Assembly (NCBI GenBank): GCA_032719365.1
Contig: CM064874.1
Coordinates: 38,364,716-38,428,715 of the forward strand
Source of the DNA: Prinsepia uniflora
Taxonomy: Eukaryota; Streptophyta; Magnoliopsida; Rosales; Rosaceae
Reading direction: 5' to 3'
DNA: 64,000 bases
Made by a program: the position numbers and the translations under genes. Numbering within the stretch: the first letter of the stretch is position 1; each line of letters starts with the position of its first letter. Below, in pieces: positions 1 to 12,918 of the stretch. The notes beneath the pieces are model-generated. The model saw only the letters and a list, made by a program, of their open reading frames with translations. It had not been told where the DNA came from and searched no databases.

Positions 1-3000
1 TGACCAGCGCTGACGTTTAGCATTGAACGGTGCGTGAATTGACCACCACCTTTGACCGACACGTGTGGATACGTGGTTGGGAATTTCAAGGGTGAAACCG
101 GTCTTGTTTGAAAGGTTTCGTCGTCCTGAATCCATTGGTGGGTGCTTTCAGACAAATCAGAGATTTTTTGGTTGGTTTTTTGACAGTTTTCTCCTTGGGA
201 TGCGTGTTCGGGGCACGTATCCTAATCTGGGAGTGACGGGGGTTTTAGTATGTGGTTATTTGACAGGACTCAACCCGAATACACAAGAACATTACACTTG
301 GGTCTTGCTCCCGTCTGATAGAAACGTTGTCAGGTAAGGGATAAGCGCAAATTCAGCTAATTCATGCCTTCGCCTCTCTATTCTTGATCTCCGTGCAGCA
401 CCTCTAGAGGGTTACAAAACCAAGGAAAACGTGTGCGTGGACAAAAGAAATATTTTAAAAACATATTTTGAAAACATCCAATCGTTTGTCCTCCGTTTTC
501 CAAAACCATGCATGCATATGAAAAACCAGTTCAAAACTGTTTCACTTTGATTTAAAACGATATACAGTTCTCATTCTCGAAGTACATGAAAACGTATGTA
601 AAGAAAGTATAAATCGGCAAGCCATCACAACAATCAATTCAAGCCAGCACATCAATCACAATGTCAAACATTTACCACTGTCCTAGAGGTAGGCACACCA
701 CAAATCACTCGGGAATTGGAGCCCAGCTCGACGTCCAAGATTACCAAATTCATCAACATCTCAAGGACATTAACTCATCCCAAAGCACAACAGTAACACA
801 CCATCCATTCATAATCAACCACCAGTGAACAAGCACAACAATCATCATATCAATCATTACATCGCAAGTGTGCTAATGGTAGGCCATCACATACACATTT
901 GCTGGGAAACTGGAACCCCATGCTCGACGTCTGAGACTCACATTCAAACAAGAAACACGATCATCACACCACTACAAGTCACATAATTACACATCACACA
1001 TATCGAGGAACATATGTACTCGAGGAAAACCTCGTAAAAACGAGCCATCGAGTAACTTCCTTAAAAAACCATCCAAATCATATCAAATCACCAAAAATCC
1101 ATCACCATAGTCGTTCAAATCACATTTCATCCCAAATCCCCTTTCATCCCAAATCCCCAAAGTCACATTCGAATCGGAAATCAGACAAAATTTACCGAAA
1201 TCCTCGAAAATCGCATGATAAAATATTAATAAAATATTCATGAAATCACCAAAAAATCCATATAAAAATTCCAATCACTTCAAGATCACCAAAATCACAT
1301 AAAAACACATTTAACTCATGTAAGTATGCATGCAACAAATATTAAGGAAAGAAAGTCCACTCACACACCTCCGTATCGCTCAATTAACCTTCGCACACAC
1401 TTCCAAAATTTCCGAACATCTCAAAACCTGTTATAAATAACATCTACAGGTCACAAACCATTCCATATATCTTCCATTTTAATTCCATAATTTTCTGGGA
1501 TTTTTAAACGTATTTAAAAAAAAGCCCGAAACCTTCGGATAGTCAAAACTACCTCGAAACAGTGCCCGGGTTGACTCAAGAGTTTGTAACGTTGGATTCG
1601 TAACATCGAAAGGATGAACTTTCGTGTTGATCAAATCTGAGATTCCTGCTCACACGCCCCCACGCACCGCCCAATGTTGCTGTTCGTGGGAGCCATGCAT
1701 TGCTGTTCATTGTCTACCTCCGTAGACCCGAATTTCTAGTTTTCTGGGTCGCCCGACCCGGCGACTTGACTCAATATTTTCTCACTCATTTCTAACTATT
1801 TTTTCAGTTCTAATTTGTCCAACACCTTATATTCTATCGCAGAAAGTGATCTATCTGCTCAAAATTCGAAAGAAGCTTACCTTACCTCGTCGTATAATCC
1901 TCCATCACGGCTGTCCACCACCTTCTCTGTTTGGGTGATCCAAGTGTCAAAACTTGTGGCTAAATAGCCTAACAGGATCGTAAGACCTCAAGGACGACGT
2001 CTCTGAACCTATTTCCCAAGTTCCCAGTCAAAACTAGATTGAGCAACCGAAAACCCGCAAGGTTTCCTTCTCGGATTCGAGTCTAGGCCTTAAGGTATGA
2101 GTTGAACAACTCCAACTTCTTCCCTTTTTCTTCCTCCTTCCACTTCACACTTTTCTCTTCTTCTATTTCTCCTCTCTTCTCTAGTTTTTTCTTCCACTCT
2201 TCTCTGGTTTTCTTCCTCTCTATTTTCTTGTTTTTCCTCTTTTTTTGGTTGTGAACACACACAAGCACCACACAAAACACACACAACACACACAAGTCGG
2301 TGGCACCACATTTAAGTAGATAAGGGGAAACTTCTCCCAATCCAAGCATGCCACCAGAAAAATCTCCCAACAAAATTTACCAAAATACCGCTCCTTTCCA
2401 ATTTACCAAATTGCCCCCACATATCTCAAGCCCAAAACAAAACCATTCGGGTTCCGTTCCAGTGTGCCATTTGTCAAAGCACTCAGGAGACCGAGGCCTT
2501 CCCAACGAAATTTTCAAAATCATCAAAAACCACCCCGGTAAAATTCAACATTTTGAATTTGACTAAGAAAAGTCAACTCTTTAACTTAGGGGCAAAACGG
2601 TCAATTTCGTCTAACCTTTTCCCAATTTTGGCGTGCCGCCTGTTTACGAACTCAAGATCTGGATGAAAGTTTGGGGCGTTACATTATTGGTAGTGTTAGT
2701 GACCTTTAGGTGTCATCGATGTATAGGAATTGATTCTTCAAGAACCTCAGGAAGCATGTAGTTAGGGATGGAGCGCATATGGATGGTACGTGAGTGGACC
2801 TTTGCTTTCTAAGCTGTTATGCATGCATATATAAGTGATTTCTATGCCTTTGAATATGGTTTCTGGATATGAATGGTTTGATATGAGGATTTATGGTTTT
2901 GGATGATTATTTGATGTTCTGGACACTAGTTTTACGGATTTACGTGCGTAAACTGTGTTTTGGCCTTGGGTCGAGTTTTATGGTTTTGACATGGATTCGG

Positions 3001-3799
3001 CGTCCATGGGACATGTTTTGAATGATGTTTATGTATTGGATTTCGATTGTTGCCACAGTTGAACATCCTCGGGTGATTACCTTTTTCCTAGACTAACATT
3101 GGAGTGTGTCTCTATCAGCTTCCTACGGGTATGTATTTCTCGGACTGAAGTGTGTCTCCGTCAGCTTCATGGGGGCTTGTATTTCTCAGGATGGGATTTT
3201 GAGTGTGTCTCCACCAACTTAATGGGGGCTGTCTACGCGTAGTACAGGGATCAATTGGCATGGTCAGGTAGGGAGAAGGGTTCATCTTGGTTACTGGTTG
3301 TGGTGTCCAGGTATTTATTTTCCGATTGTTGTTATGAGGTTGCTTTAGGGTAGAGTAGGCCCTGGTATGTTATATATGAGTTGATAGTGATCTTATCCTT
3401 TCGAATGGTTTTCCATATGCATGCATTGTTTTTCAAACGGAGGGCGTTTACTGTTTTTCTTGATAATTTTTTTTGAAAGGGTTATTTATTTTTGGTCTAC
3501 TCACGGGTTTTGTTTGTGGTTTTGGAAACCACTCCAGGTTGGGGTTTAGGTATCAGGGTTACTTCCGCAGCGTAGGCATTATGTTTGGCTACGTACTCGA
3601 TTGGGATTTTGGTATGGCATTCGTACCCTTGTTTTATCTTTATTTAGTCGTTCTAATTGGTTAATAGGTAGTGCTAATAGAATGGGTATCCCTGGTTTGC
3701 CATGTGTGCGAGGGCATTTTGGGCAATTTGGCCTCGTCTATCAGATGGGAGCGGGGCTCGAACACGTGTGTTTTGGAATTTCTGGGTCGGGTCCTGTCA
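1..3799 (+). mobile_element. LTR B, plus-oriented, left end outside window, split by solo LTR A
   Basis: Positions 1-260 and 2689-3799 read as one plus-strand LTR once the minus-strand insertion at 261-2683 is removed. The 3' end is typical of the LTRs in this window: a GTCTACTCAC box at 3495-3504, an acceptor-like CCAG, a 'cagatgggagcggggctcg' block, and the terminus GGTCCTGTCA ending at 3799. A GTGAGTGGAC box lies at 2790-2799. No PBS follows 3799, so it is probably a solo LTR or the 3' LTR of an element that begins before the window. More diverged than the other LTRs. Confidence 0.7.
261..2683 (-). mobile_element. Solo LTR A, nested in LTR B
   Basis: Starts TGACAGGACTC and ends GCGTTACA, the reverse complement of a TGTAACGC...TGTCA LTR, 2423 bp long. 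It is flanked by a perfect 5-bp target duplication TTATT (256-260 and 2684-2688). There is no PBS, polypurine tract or coding sequence beside it, so it is a solo LTR left by LTR-LTR recombination. On the minus strand it has the conserved GTGAGTGGAC box (reverse complement at 1355-1364) and a one-mismatch partner (433-442). Small open frames at 1083-1274 and 2083-2373 are low-complexity or AT-rich and look non-coding. Confidence 0.9.
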
Positions 3800-6767
3800 T
3801 AATTAGACCGTTGTAACCCCTTGTGAAGAGCCTTCGAAAGAGCTATTTACATGTGGATTTCAAGACTCTCCTAACGACGGTGATGGTGGCCGCTGGTGGC
3901 TAGAATCTGGGTTTCTGCAACGTCCTAGGTACGACCTTTAGACATGAGCTAGTTTAGTGGATTCCCCACCCTTTATATTATCCTAACCCTATTTTTTTGT
4001 CGAGATGGGTTGAAGCTCACTAGCTTCTGGTGCGAGCGACGGTGCCCACACTTGTAGACCCGTGAGCTTTCTGTGCGTCCTTGCGGTTAAGATAGTTAGT
4101 TTATAAGCTTAAAACCTAGATTTCTATAATCCTTGTGTTGAGTAGAGGTGATTTGATTAATTGCATGTTAAATTTAAGTTAGAATTGAGATAGAAAGACC
4201 TTATTGGATTTTGGGATTTTTTCAGGCGAAAAACCCAGAATTCAACCACCGTGGACGACGATGCTGGCGGCTGTCCGATCACCATCTTCGTGCAAAGTTG
4301 CGATGACGATGATTGCCATTAGTCAGCCATTAGTCAACCGTGGGTCAACGTTAAACTCAACAGTCAACTTATAGAGCCGTTACAAGAGTATTCCATGGAT
4401 TATGCAGGGAATATTTCAACATGTGTGGCCCATGCGTGTGACATGACACATGCTACGTACTATAGCTGACACGTGTGGCGCATGGCCCGCGCGTATGGGC
4501 TTCTTTCGGTACGTGGCGGTGCTGAGCTAATTTTCCTTCCCTCCGCTGGCCTGTGGAGGACTTTTTCCAGCCTACAATGGCACGTTGTCTTATTCCAGGC
4601 CGTTTGGAACAGTTTAAGTGTAATTCTAGCCCCATAATGGTGCGTAGCACTGTTTTTCACTTTCTGGAAGCGAGTGGATGCTGTTTTCCGAGGTTTCAGA
4701 CAGTTCTAAATATGTTTAAGTCCATCTTAGGTGGTTCTAAACCTCGTTTTGGGGCTACCCTAGAGGGGTGTGTTTGGTTTGGACGAGGAAGGAATTAATT
4801 ACTATCTTTTGAACTTTTTCCTGGGGTTATTTGGACTCGGGGCTCGTGCTAGCATGGTATGTCGAGCGATTTCAACTCCCCAACAAGTGTGTGAGTGGAC
4901 CCCCTTCCCTAAAATTGATTTTATATTATTTATACTCTCACGTTTTACGACGTTTGTACATTTGATAATTGTTGAGCATTCATGATTTATTATGTGATAA
5001 TTGTGATGAACGGTTTACTATGCTTATCAGGTTATGTTGATATACTGTAATGAATATGCATAGTTGTATGTATCGAGTCACATAATGCATTACATATGAG
5101 TCCCCTGGGCATTGATGAGATTGAGATAATGTTAGAACCCACTTAGGGAGTCGCTGGTATCTAGTACCCGTCTGTAGGCTAAAGACCAGTACTCCACGTG
5201 ATCATTCATCCGTGCAACTCGCTATACTAGTTAAAAAGCGCCAGTCCTATCCTCCAGCTCTAGGGGACTCGTGGTGAAGGTGCATTGCACCCACTCTTGC
5301 ACGTGGTCGTGGTACGCCAGCAGGATACCCAGTTTATCGTCCGAGTATGAGACTCTAGGCAACCCAAGAGCAATTTGATGTAGATTGACATTATGACGTA
5401 TTTATGGTTTCTTCATGTCCCATCTGATCATGATATTTAAATTATTATTAATGAAACTTGAGTTGTGGAGTGACGCTCTTAGTCCTTCGAGTATTCCCCC
5501 ATTGTTAAGACTTACCGGAAACTCGAAATTGAAGAATTAGGAAATTACCATTTTACCCCTCTATGCAAGACTCAGATTGTTAGTTGGGGTTGTGTTGGAC
5601 TTCTATTTGGGATGGGCCTTGTGGATTTCCGTTTTGGAGGCCCAATTCCTAACTCTGCAACAAATAAACCCATCTTCTCTTTCTCTTCAAACCTATGGAG
5701 AACCCAAGCTTGTTCAAACTAGCAGCACCATACAGCTCAATCACGTGTCCACCTTCATGAACCCTAGAATCAGACGACCACCGCCACGTTCCACTCAGTC
5801 CTTTTTGAGAGGTTACCATGTTACGACTGATGGGTGAGTTAGAATTTGAATGCATGAATTACATAGATCTTTTCAATAATTGATACCTTCTTGTTGAAGT
5901 GAAAATTTTGGCTTGCCCATTGTTGAGAGAATTAGGGGGACTTTAGTTAAAGAATTTTCGACCTGAGGCATGTTGCACTACCCTTCGTTCTCCTAAAGAT
6001 CATGTCAAATCAAACATGTACTTGGTGTCTTTCGTATCCCTTCGTTCTCCTAAAGATCATGTCAAATCAAACACGTACTTGGTGTCTTTCGTATCCTTGT
6101 GATGGACCATTAGATTAAAAGGACCATTTAACTATGTTAGATATCTGATGTACCCCTAGAGACATATGAGTTGAGTTTCCACTACCCTTATTCCTAAAAT
6201 TTGGTTGGGTATACTTCTTCCCGTCCCCACCTTATACCATTGCTTAAACGGGAAACTATACTAGTTATGTAGATCCTTGAGGCCACTCGAGATTAACTAT
6301 CCTAACAAGAATTCGACACCTTATACTATAGTGTGGGAGAACAGTTACAAGGGTCATTTTAGTTGGTGGGTTGGTTTGGACCCCATCAGACCTTTAGAGT
6401 CGAGAATCACCCCCTCCATAAGAAAGTTCGGAGGAATGGCTGACCTCTTGTTAGAAGATTTTTCATGGGAGTTAAGCGAACTGAATCGAAACTAGTTACA
6501 TTACGAGAAATTTGGAACATTAGGAGTTTTCCGGTACTCGACCTACTAGGTTTTGATGTTCGAGCGTGTTTGGTATCCCTCCAAGCTAAGACTAAGCATT
6601 GATTGAGGAATCCTTATTGGAAAATCAAGAAACTATTCAGGAAGTATCTGATTTGTGGTATCATTTGAGAGAGATCATTATGGAATACTTGTGGTAGACG
6701 AAGTGATACACCGGTAGCTCGATGGTTGGAGAATGAAAAAACCTTTGGTGGAACACTATTCTATAGG
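3800..6767 (+). other. Decayed LTR-retroelement sequence, no gene recognised
   Basis: About 3 kb between LTR B and LTR E. A GTGAGTGGAC box at about 4890 and a block at 5281-5460 that matches 17428-17590 ('tgcattgcaccc', 'caggataccca', 'agcaatttgatgt') mark an old plus-strand LTR. A second LTR-like start (TGTTAAGACTTACCGG, 5503) resembles the LTR start at 17181. Open frames here are at most 86 codons and match nothing I know. The region is probably the 5' part of element C, whose 3' LTR is at 17181-18046, but I cannot set its ends. Confidence 0.5.
5981..6094. repeat. 57-bp tandem duplication
   Basis: A unit starting cccttcgttctcctaaag occurs at 5981-6037 and again directly at 6038-6094. The only clear difference is catgta versus cacgta. 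A recent local duplication in decayed sequence. Confidence 0.9.
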
Positions 6768-6853
6768 TGTAACGGTCCAGAACGTCTAGATGTGCAAAAA
6801 TATAAATTTGGGAAACTTTGATGTAAAAATGACGTTTTTACCCTTGTTTATAG

Positions 6854-9440
6854 TGACAGGACCCGTCCCAACTGAACTTTGATAACTGTGCCCGGTCCTG
6901 CTCCCGTCTGACAAGTCAACTGAAGTCCCGAAACTACCCTTCAGCACATGTCAGACAAGGAATAACTGAATTGATTTCAGCTCATGCCTCCACCTCTCGA
7001 TCAGCCCCGAACGTCGTGCCACAACCTGGAGGGTCATCAAAACCGACAAGGTGTGAGTGGACAAAAATAATATCATTTAAAACGAATTTCAAAATACCTC
7101 ATTTACCCTCCAGCTTATTAAACCATGCATACATAGGGTAAAACATATGAATAACAATCACCGGCTTTCCAGCCAAATCGCATGAAACATATCAAATCCC
7201 GGCTCTCAAGCCAAACATGTGAAAACATAATCACCTGGGCACACAGACCAAAAACCCGTACTAAATACCAGTACACACTCACGATCAACATCAAACAGCA
7301 CTACTCACAAGTGCACAATCAATCAATCTATCAATGAATCTGCACTATTCAAAAGTGCACAAACAATCACACAGTCACATCCGCACTACGCGTAGGCCAA
7401 TATCCAGCCACATTCTCGGGATCAGACACCTCTGAGCTCAACCCTCGGGCTCAGTCACATCTGGGCAAACACATCCCCAAGCTCAGACACATCCGAGTGG
7501 TACATCCAGGCTCAGTCACATCCGAGAAGATGGCTTACCATAACAACTCACAATCATACAATCATATCCCCCAAGCTCCGCTCGTCCGGGTGATCCCCTA
7601 GCTCCGACCGTCTGGGTGCTCACAATCACAATGAAAACCATCCCGGGATTACATCCCAAAATATGTCAATCACATCCTTGACTTCAAACCAAGTCAAATT
7701 CATTCCCGACCGGGTCTCAAGCCCAAATACCATTTACACGTAAATCCGTAAAATCTCATTTGAAAACATTAAAATAATCCCGAAATCATCCTTGACTCAC
7801 CAATTAAGTCAAAATATCCTTTCTGACACCATTTTGACTACGGGTCTAGCCCAAAATATCACTTGCACATCTCTTGTAAAACGTGCCCAAAAGACCGATT
7901 AAAATAATCATTAAATCACAAATAATCATGCCACATCATCAGGACATCATTGCAATTCAAATCATGCAATCAATCATGTAAAACATTTAACTCTGCATAT
8001 TCGTTTATAAAACAAACGTCCACTCACACACCGTCCAAACTGCTAGCTTTCCGAGCTGCACGCATTTCCGTAATTTCCGACACCTTCCAGGAATCCCAAG
8101 TCCTGCCCAAATTCATCATTAAGGGTTACTAGTGACTTAATTAACATCATATTAATTCCCCATAATTTTATTGGAATTAAATATTAATTTAAAACATAAC
8201 ATAAACCTTCGGACCCTAGAAACAAGCTCGAAACGGTGTCTGATTGACTCAAAATTAACGCCAAAATGTTCGTTACATTACATTGAACAAAATTCATGTT
8301 GAACTCACCTTGGGAATCCGGCCCACGCGCCCTCACGTGTCGCCGTGAGTGGCTACGCGTGAAACTCATGCGCCTGCTACAGTGCCCCTGCTACAGTGTT
8401 CTTCTCCACCCGATTAGTCTGCAAACGGGTCCGGTAACCCGCGAACATACCCGATTCAATGTCCAACAATCCTATATCATTTCTTTCAATTCAGTCATCT
8501 AACAGCATCGTTAGGAGTCTAATTAGGGTTATGTTATCTCAATTACATGAAACCTTACCTCAAGCCAATCAAATTGAACTCGAATTCGAAGAACACCAGA
8601 ACATTGTTCATCGTCCAATCTCCTTAAATTCTTAGTGTTTTCTTTCAATTGATGCATCAGGAAGCTTCGCAGGATTCGCATTAACGTAGTTTCAATCTCA
8701 ATTATAACTTTAATCCCTGCCAACCATTCGAACTCAACTCAAGATTTGTGAAACGAATACCAGGTCCGTCTGGGCTTGTTTCTTCACCATTCCCGTCAAT
8801 TTTGATTCCAATCAACTCGTTTGAACCTCTAGAAGCTCATCCTCGTCTCTGTTTCCATCAAATAATCATCCAATTCAAAATTCGATCCTAAGTTATCAAT
8901 TCAAGGTTTTCGGGGTTTTCTGGTTTTTCTTCCTCTCTTCTCCTCTATTTCCCACTTATCTTTCTTTGTAAATTCGTCCCACTGTCTCAGGTTTTTATAC
9001 TTAGCTTCATCCATGAGTTAATTGATGAAATTCAAACAAAAGGGTGGGCGGTTTTTGTTGTCCTTGTTAGGCATTCATACACGATGACAAAGCCACCAAT
9101 CCCTTTACTGCAGTGAAATTTGCCACTCAAGGAGATGAATGATTCATCAATGGGGTTGCATCATCAAATTCCCGTGCCAAATTACCTTTTTGCCATTACC
9201 AACAAAATGACCAAAATTCCCCTCGCCGTTCGAGACCCATAACTTTCACGTCCGAACTCCGATTGACGCATGCCACCTGTCTATGGATTCATCGTCCTGA
9301 GACCTATCCAATGGTATTTTTGGAAAGAACAAACAAATTCCCGATCAAAAAGTCAACTTTCAGCCCTTCTAACAAGGGGCAAATCCGTCGTTTCCTTCAA
9401 TTTTTCAATTTTTCCTTTTTCGAATTTCCCGATCATCACA
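6854..9440 (-). repeat. LTR D1 (3' LTR of array in element orientation)
   Basis: 2587 bp, TGACAGGACCCG...TCATCACA on the plus strand. On the minus strand it carries a TATA-like box (reverse complement at 8992-8999), a donor-like GAG|GTAAGG (around 8557), GTGAGTGGAC (reverse complement at 8018-8027) and its partner (7053-7062). Between the last two lie short palindromic units built on GCTCAG...CTGAGC (about 7430-7520). Open frames at 8184-8369 and 8529-8723 are inside the LTR and not considered genes. Confidence 0.9.
8992..8999 (-). promoter_or_regulatory. Candidate TATA box of LTR D1
   Basis: TATAAAAA on the minus strand, conserved at 11830-11837 in D2 and 15065-15072 in D3. A palindromic CATCA...TGATG element lies just upstream of it in D2 and D3. 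Confidence 0.5.
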
Positions 9441-9630
9441 ACCTTCCCCCCCTTAAAGAATTTTGTCCCCGAAATTTGGATTTACCTCTCCAACAACAAT
9501 CATGGAGACTCAATTCACAACCAATTCTATACCTCGAGTTCCAACGTGAACCTTCATTCACTCGTTATGTACAACCAAAATTACCTTTTCCATCTTTCAT
9601 GGCTGATTCCGAGCCCTCATGTCACATCAT

Positions 9631-9704
9631 GACTCATTCTGAGTCCTAAACCAACTCTTGACTCCTACTGAGTCCAAGTCCAATGTCTCGACTCCTTTCG
9701 AGTC
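9631..9704 (-). repeat. Three GACTC-N5-GAGTC palindromes spaced about 30 bp
   Basis: Units at 9631-9645, 9660-9674 and 9690-9704. Each is a 5-bp inverted repeat with a 5-nt centre that differs in sequence between units. The same cluster recurs in internal domain 2 (from 12497) and, at a similar distance from the PBS, in element L (33105-33201). Confidence 0.85.
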
Positions 9705-9785
9705 TAAAGTCAACATTTACTAACATCCATGCCACTACTGGCATATCCAGTCACCTAGCAAACACCCCTAGGTGAACCATGTCAC

Positions 9786-10016
9786 TCATCCGAGCCCATA
9801 TCCTCGGGTCAAGTTTATCCTGGGCCCAACATGCCCATCCATATACCACATTGTTATCGTTAACCACCATCCGGACTGACACAAGTCCGCACAACCAGAA
9901 CACAAGATACAATATTCGACCTCCAACCCCGGGTCATAGTCACTCCAGGGATTCTCTATACCCTCATATCTCTTCTCATCACCAGGCCGTGCACAGGGCT
10001 CGTATCTCGGCGGCAT
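9786..10016 (-). pseudogene. Remnant of gag N-terminus in array D, internal domain 1
   Basis: The frame begins MPPRYEPCARPGDE, which lines up with the first residues of the Gag of element K (MPPRREPPPRPEDE) and starts at a matching place just after the PBS. After about 15 residues the similarity ends and nothing resembles the Retrotrans_gag domain, zinc knuckle or pol. I read it as a stub of gag whose first codons were kept, perhaps because the leader RNA there is needed in cis. It is unlikely to make a functional Gag. Confidence 0.55.
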
Positions 10017-10035
10017 GGCAAATCTGTAACCAAAT

Positions 10036-10047
10036 GCTCTGATACCA
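10036..10047 (-). other. Primer-binding site, array D internal domain 1
   Basis: Reverse complement is TGGTATCAGAGC, complementary to the 3' end of plant initiator-methionine tRNA, 3 bp from the LTR end at 10051. Confidence 0.9.
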
Positions 10048-10050
10048 ACT

Positions 10051-12307
10051 TGACAGGACCCGTCCCAACTGGAATTTGATAGCTGTGCCTGGTCCTGTTC
10101 CCGTCTGACAAGTCAACTGAAGTCCCAAAACTACCCTAAAACACCTATAAGACAAGGGATAGGCATTGATTTTCGTTTATGCCTCCACCTCTCGATCAGC
10201 CCCGAACGTTGCGCCACAGCCTGGAGGGTCATCAAAATAGAAAAGGTGTGAGTGGACAAAAATAATATCATTTAAAACGAATTTCAAAATACCTCATTTA
10301 CACTCCAGTTTATCAAACCATGCATACATAGGGTAAAACATATGAATAACAATCACCGGCTTTCCAGCCAAATCACATGAACATATCAAATCCCGGCTCT
10401 CAAGCCAAACATGTGAAAACATAATCACTTGGCCACACAGACCAAAAACCCGTACTCAATACCAGTACGCACTCACGATCAACATCAAATAGCACTACTC
10501 CCAAGTGCACAATCAATCAATCAATCCGCACTATTCACAAGTGCATAAACAATCACACAGTCACATCCGCACTACCGTAGGCCAATATCCAGCCACATTC
10601 TCGGGATCAGATACCTCTGAGCTCAACCCTCGGGCTCAGTCACATCTGAGCGAACACATCCCTAAGCTCAGACACATCCGAGTGGTACATCCAGGCTCAG
10701 TCGCATCCGAGAAGATGGCTTACCATAACAACTCACAATCATACAATCATATCCCCCAAGCTCCGGTGGTCCGGGTGATCCCTTAGCTCCGACCGTCTGG
10801 GTGCTCAAAATCACAATAAAAACCATCCCGGGATTACATCCCAAAATATGTCAATCACATCCTTGACTTCAAACCAAGTCAAATTCATTCCCGACCGGGT
10901 CTCAAGCCCAAATACCATTTACACGGAAATCCTTAAAATCTCATTTGAAAACATTAAAATAATCCAGAAATCATCCTTGACTCACCAATTAAGTCAAAAT
11001 ATCCTTTTTGACACCATTTTGGCTCCGGGCCTAGCCCAATTAATTCCCCATAATTTTCCTGGAATTAAATATTAATTTAAAACATAACATAAACCTTCGG
11101 ACCCTAGAGACAATCTTGAAACGGTGTCTGATTGACTCGAAATTAACGCCAAAATGTTCGTTACATTACATAGAACAAAATTCATGTTGAACTCACCTTG
11201 GGAATCGGGCCCACGTGCCCTCACGTGAAGCCGTGAGTGGCTGCGCGTGAAACTCACGCGCCTGCTATAGTGCCCTGCTACAGTGTTCTTCTCCACCCGA
11301 TTAGCCTGTAAATGGGTCCGGTAACCCGCGAACAGACCCGATTCAATGTCCAACAATCCTATATCATTTCTTTCAATTTAGTCATCTAACAGCATCGTTA
11401 GGAATCTAATTAGGGTTATATGAACTCAATTACATGAAACCTTACCTCAAGCCAATCAAATTGAACTCGAATTCGAAGAACACCAGAACACTGTTCATCA
11501 TCCAATCTCCATAAATTCTTAGTGTTTTCTTTCAATTGATGCATCAGGAAGCTTCACATGATTCATATTAAAGTAGTTTCAATATGAATTATAACTTTAA
11601 TCCCTGCCAACCATTCGAACTTAACTCAAGATTTGTGAAACGAATACCAGGTCCGTCTTGGCTTGTTTCTTCACCATTCCCGTCAATTTCAATTCCAATC
11701 AAATCGTCCAATTCAAAATTCGATCCTAATTTATTAATTCAAGGTTTTCGGGTTTTTCTGGTTTTTCTTCCTCTATTCTCCTCTCATTCCCACTTATCTT
11801 TCTTTGTAAATTAGTCCTACTGTCTCAGGTTTTTATACTTAGCTTCATCCATCAGTTAATTGATGAAATTCTCATCCATCAGTTAATTGATGAAATTCAA
11901 ACAAAAGGGTGGGCAGTTTTTGTTGTCCTTGTTAGGTATTCATACACGATGACAAAGCCACCAATCCCTTTACTATAGTGACATGTGTGACTCAAGGAGC
12001 TGAATGATTCATCAATGGGGCTGCATCATCAAATTCCAGTGCCAAATTACCTTTTTTGCCCTTACCAACAAAATGACCAAAATGCCCCTCGCCGTTCGAG
12101 ACCCATAATTTTCACATACGAACTCCGATTGACGCATGTCGCCTCTCTATGGATTCAGCATCCCGAGACCTATCCAACGGTACTTTTAGAACGTACAAAC
12201 AAGTTCCCAATCAAAAAGTCAACTTTTGGCCCTTATAACAAGGGGCAAATCCATCATTTCCTTCAATTTTTCCAATTATTCCTTTTTCGTATTTCCGGGT
12301 CATCACA
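10051..12307 (-). repeat. LTR D2 (middle LTR of array)
   Basis: 2257 bp, shorter than D1 and D3. It lacks about 300 bp around 11036, including the GTGAGTGGAC donor-like box, and about 60 bp near 11700. It has an extra 27-bp promoter-proximal duplication at about 11845-11898. The partner box is at 10248-10257. The open frame at 11072-11356 is LTR sequence also seen at 14258-14542 and not a gene. Confidence 0.9.
11845..11898 (-). repeat. 27-bp duplication next to the D2 TATA box
   Basis: The palindrome-containing unit catcagttaattgatg occurs twice here but once in D1 (one mismatch) and D3. It lies just upstream of the minus-strand TATA-like box at 11830-11837. Confidence 0.75.
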
Positions 12308-12918
12308 ACCTTCCCCCCTTAAAGAATTTCGTTCTCGAAATTCGGATGTACCTCTCCAACAACAATCATGGAGACTCAATTCACAACCAATTCAATACCT
12401 CGGGTTCCCACGTCAACCTTCATTCACTCGTTATGTGCAACCAAAATTACCTTTTCCATCTTTCCCGGCTCATTACGAGCCCTCATGTCACATCATGACT
12501 CATTCCGAGTCCTAAACCAACTCTTGACTCCTACTGAGCCCCAAGTCCAATGTCTTGACTCCTTTCGAGTCTAAAGTCAACATTTACTAACATCCATGCC
12601 ACTACTGGCATATCCGGTCACCTAGCAAACACCCCTAGGCAAACTATGTCACTCATCCGACCCCCTATCCTCGGGTCAAGTTTATCCTGGGCCCAACATG
12701 CCCATCCATATACCACATCATTATCGTTAACCACCATCAGGACTAACACAAGTCCGACACAACCAGAGCACAAGATACAATATTCGACCCCCAACCCCGG
12801 GTCGTAGTCACTCCAGGGATTCTCTATACCCTTATATCTCGTCTCGTCACCAGGCCGCGCACAAGGCTCGTATCTCGGAGGCATTGAAAATCTGTAACCA
12901 AATGCTCTGATACCAACT
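12308..12918 (-). mobile_element. Internal domain 2 of array D (non-coding, 611 bp)
   Basis: Near-identical to internal domain 1: PBS reverse complement at 12904-12915, gag-like start at 12884, GACTC-N5-GAGTC cluster from 12497 (one unit decayed to GAGCC), and a hairpin plus polypurine tract (about 12308-12345) beside D2. Confidence 0.85.
12618..12884 (-). pseudogene. Remnant of gag N-terminus in array D, internal domain 2
   Basis: Begins MPPRYEPCARPGDETRY, matching the stub in internal domain 1, and then differs in frame and length. Its first residues resemble the Gag start of element K. No capsid-like domain or zinc knuckle is visible. Non-functional remnant. Confidence 0.5.

Larger units (their letters stand above)
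9441..10050 (-). mobile_element. Internal domain 1 of array D (non-coding, 610 bp)
   Basis: In element orientation it runs from the PBS (reverse complement GCTCTGATACCA at 10036-10047), through a gag-like start at 10016 and a hairpin cluster at 9631-9704, to a hairpin plus polypurine tract (about 9441-9480) abutting LTR D1. It keeps the cis signals for reverse transcription but no pol. Open frames at 9263-9649 and 9779-10042 on the plus strand are antisense to the element and cross the LTR boundary, so I do not call them genes. Confidence 0.85.

Noticed and set aside
2083..2373. Lys/Glu-rich 96-codon minus-strand frame
   Set aside because: Low-complexity purine/pyrimidine tract in LTR A. Charged residues follow from base composition.
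9263..12515. Plus-strand open frames of 120-166 codons (9263-9649, 12015-12515) that recur with similar sequence
   Set aside because: They are antisense to element D, cross the LTR/internal boundary and include the reverse complement of the polypurine tract. Recurrence comes from the tandem repeat, not from a gene family.
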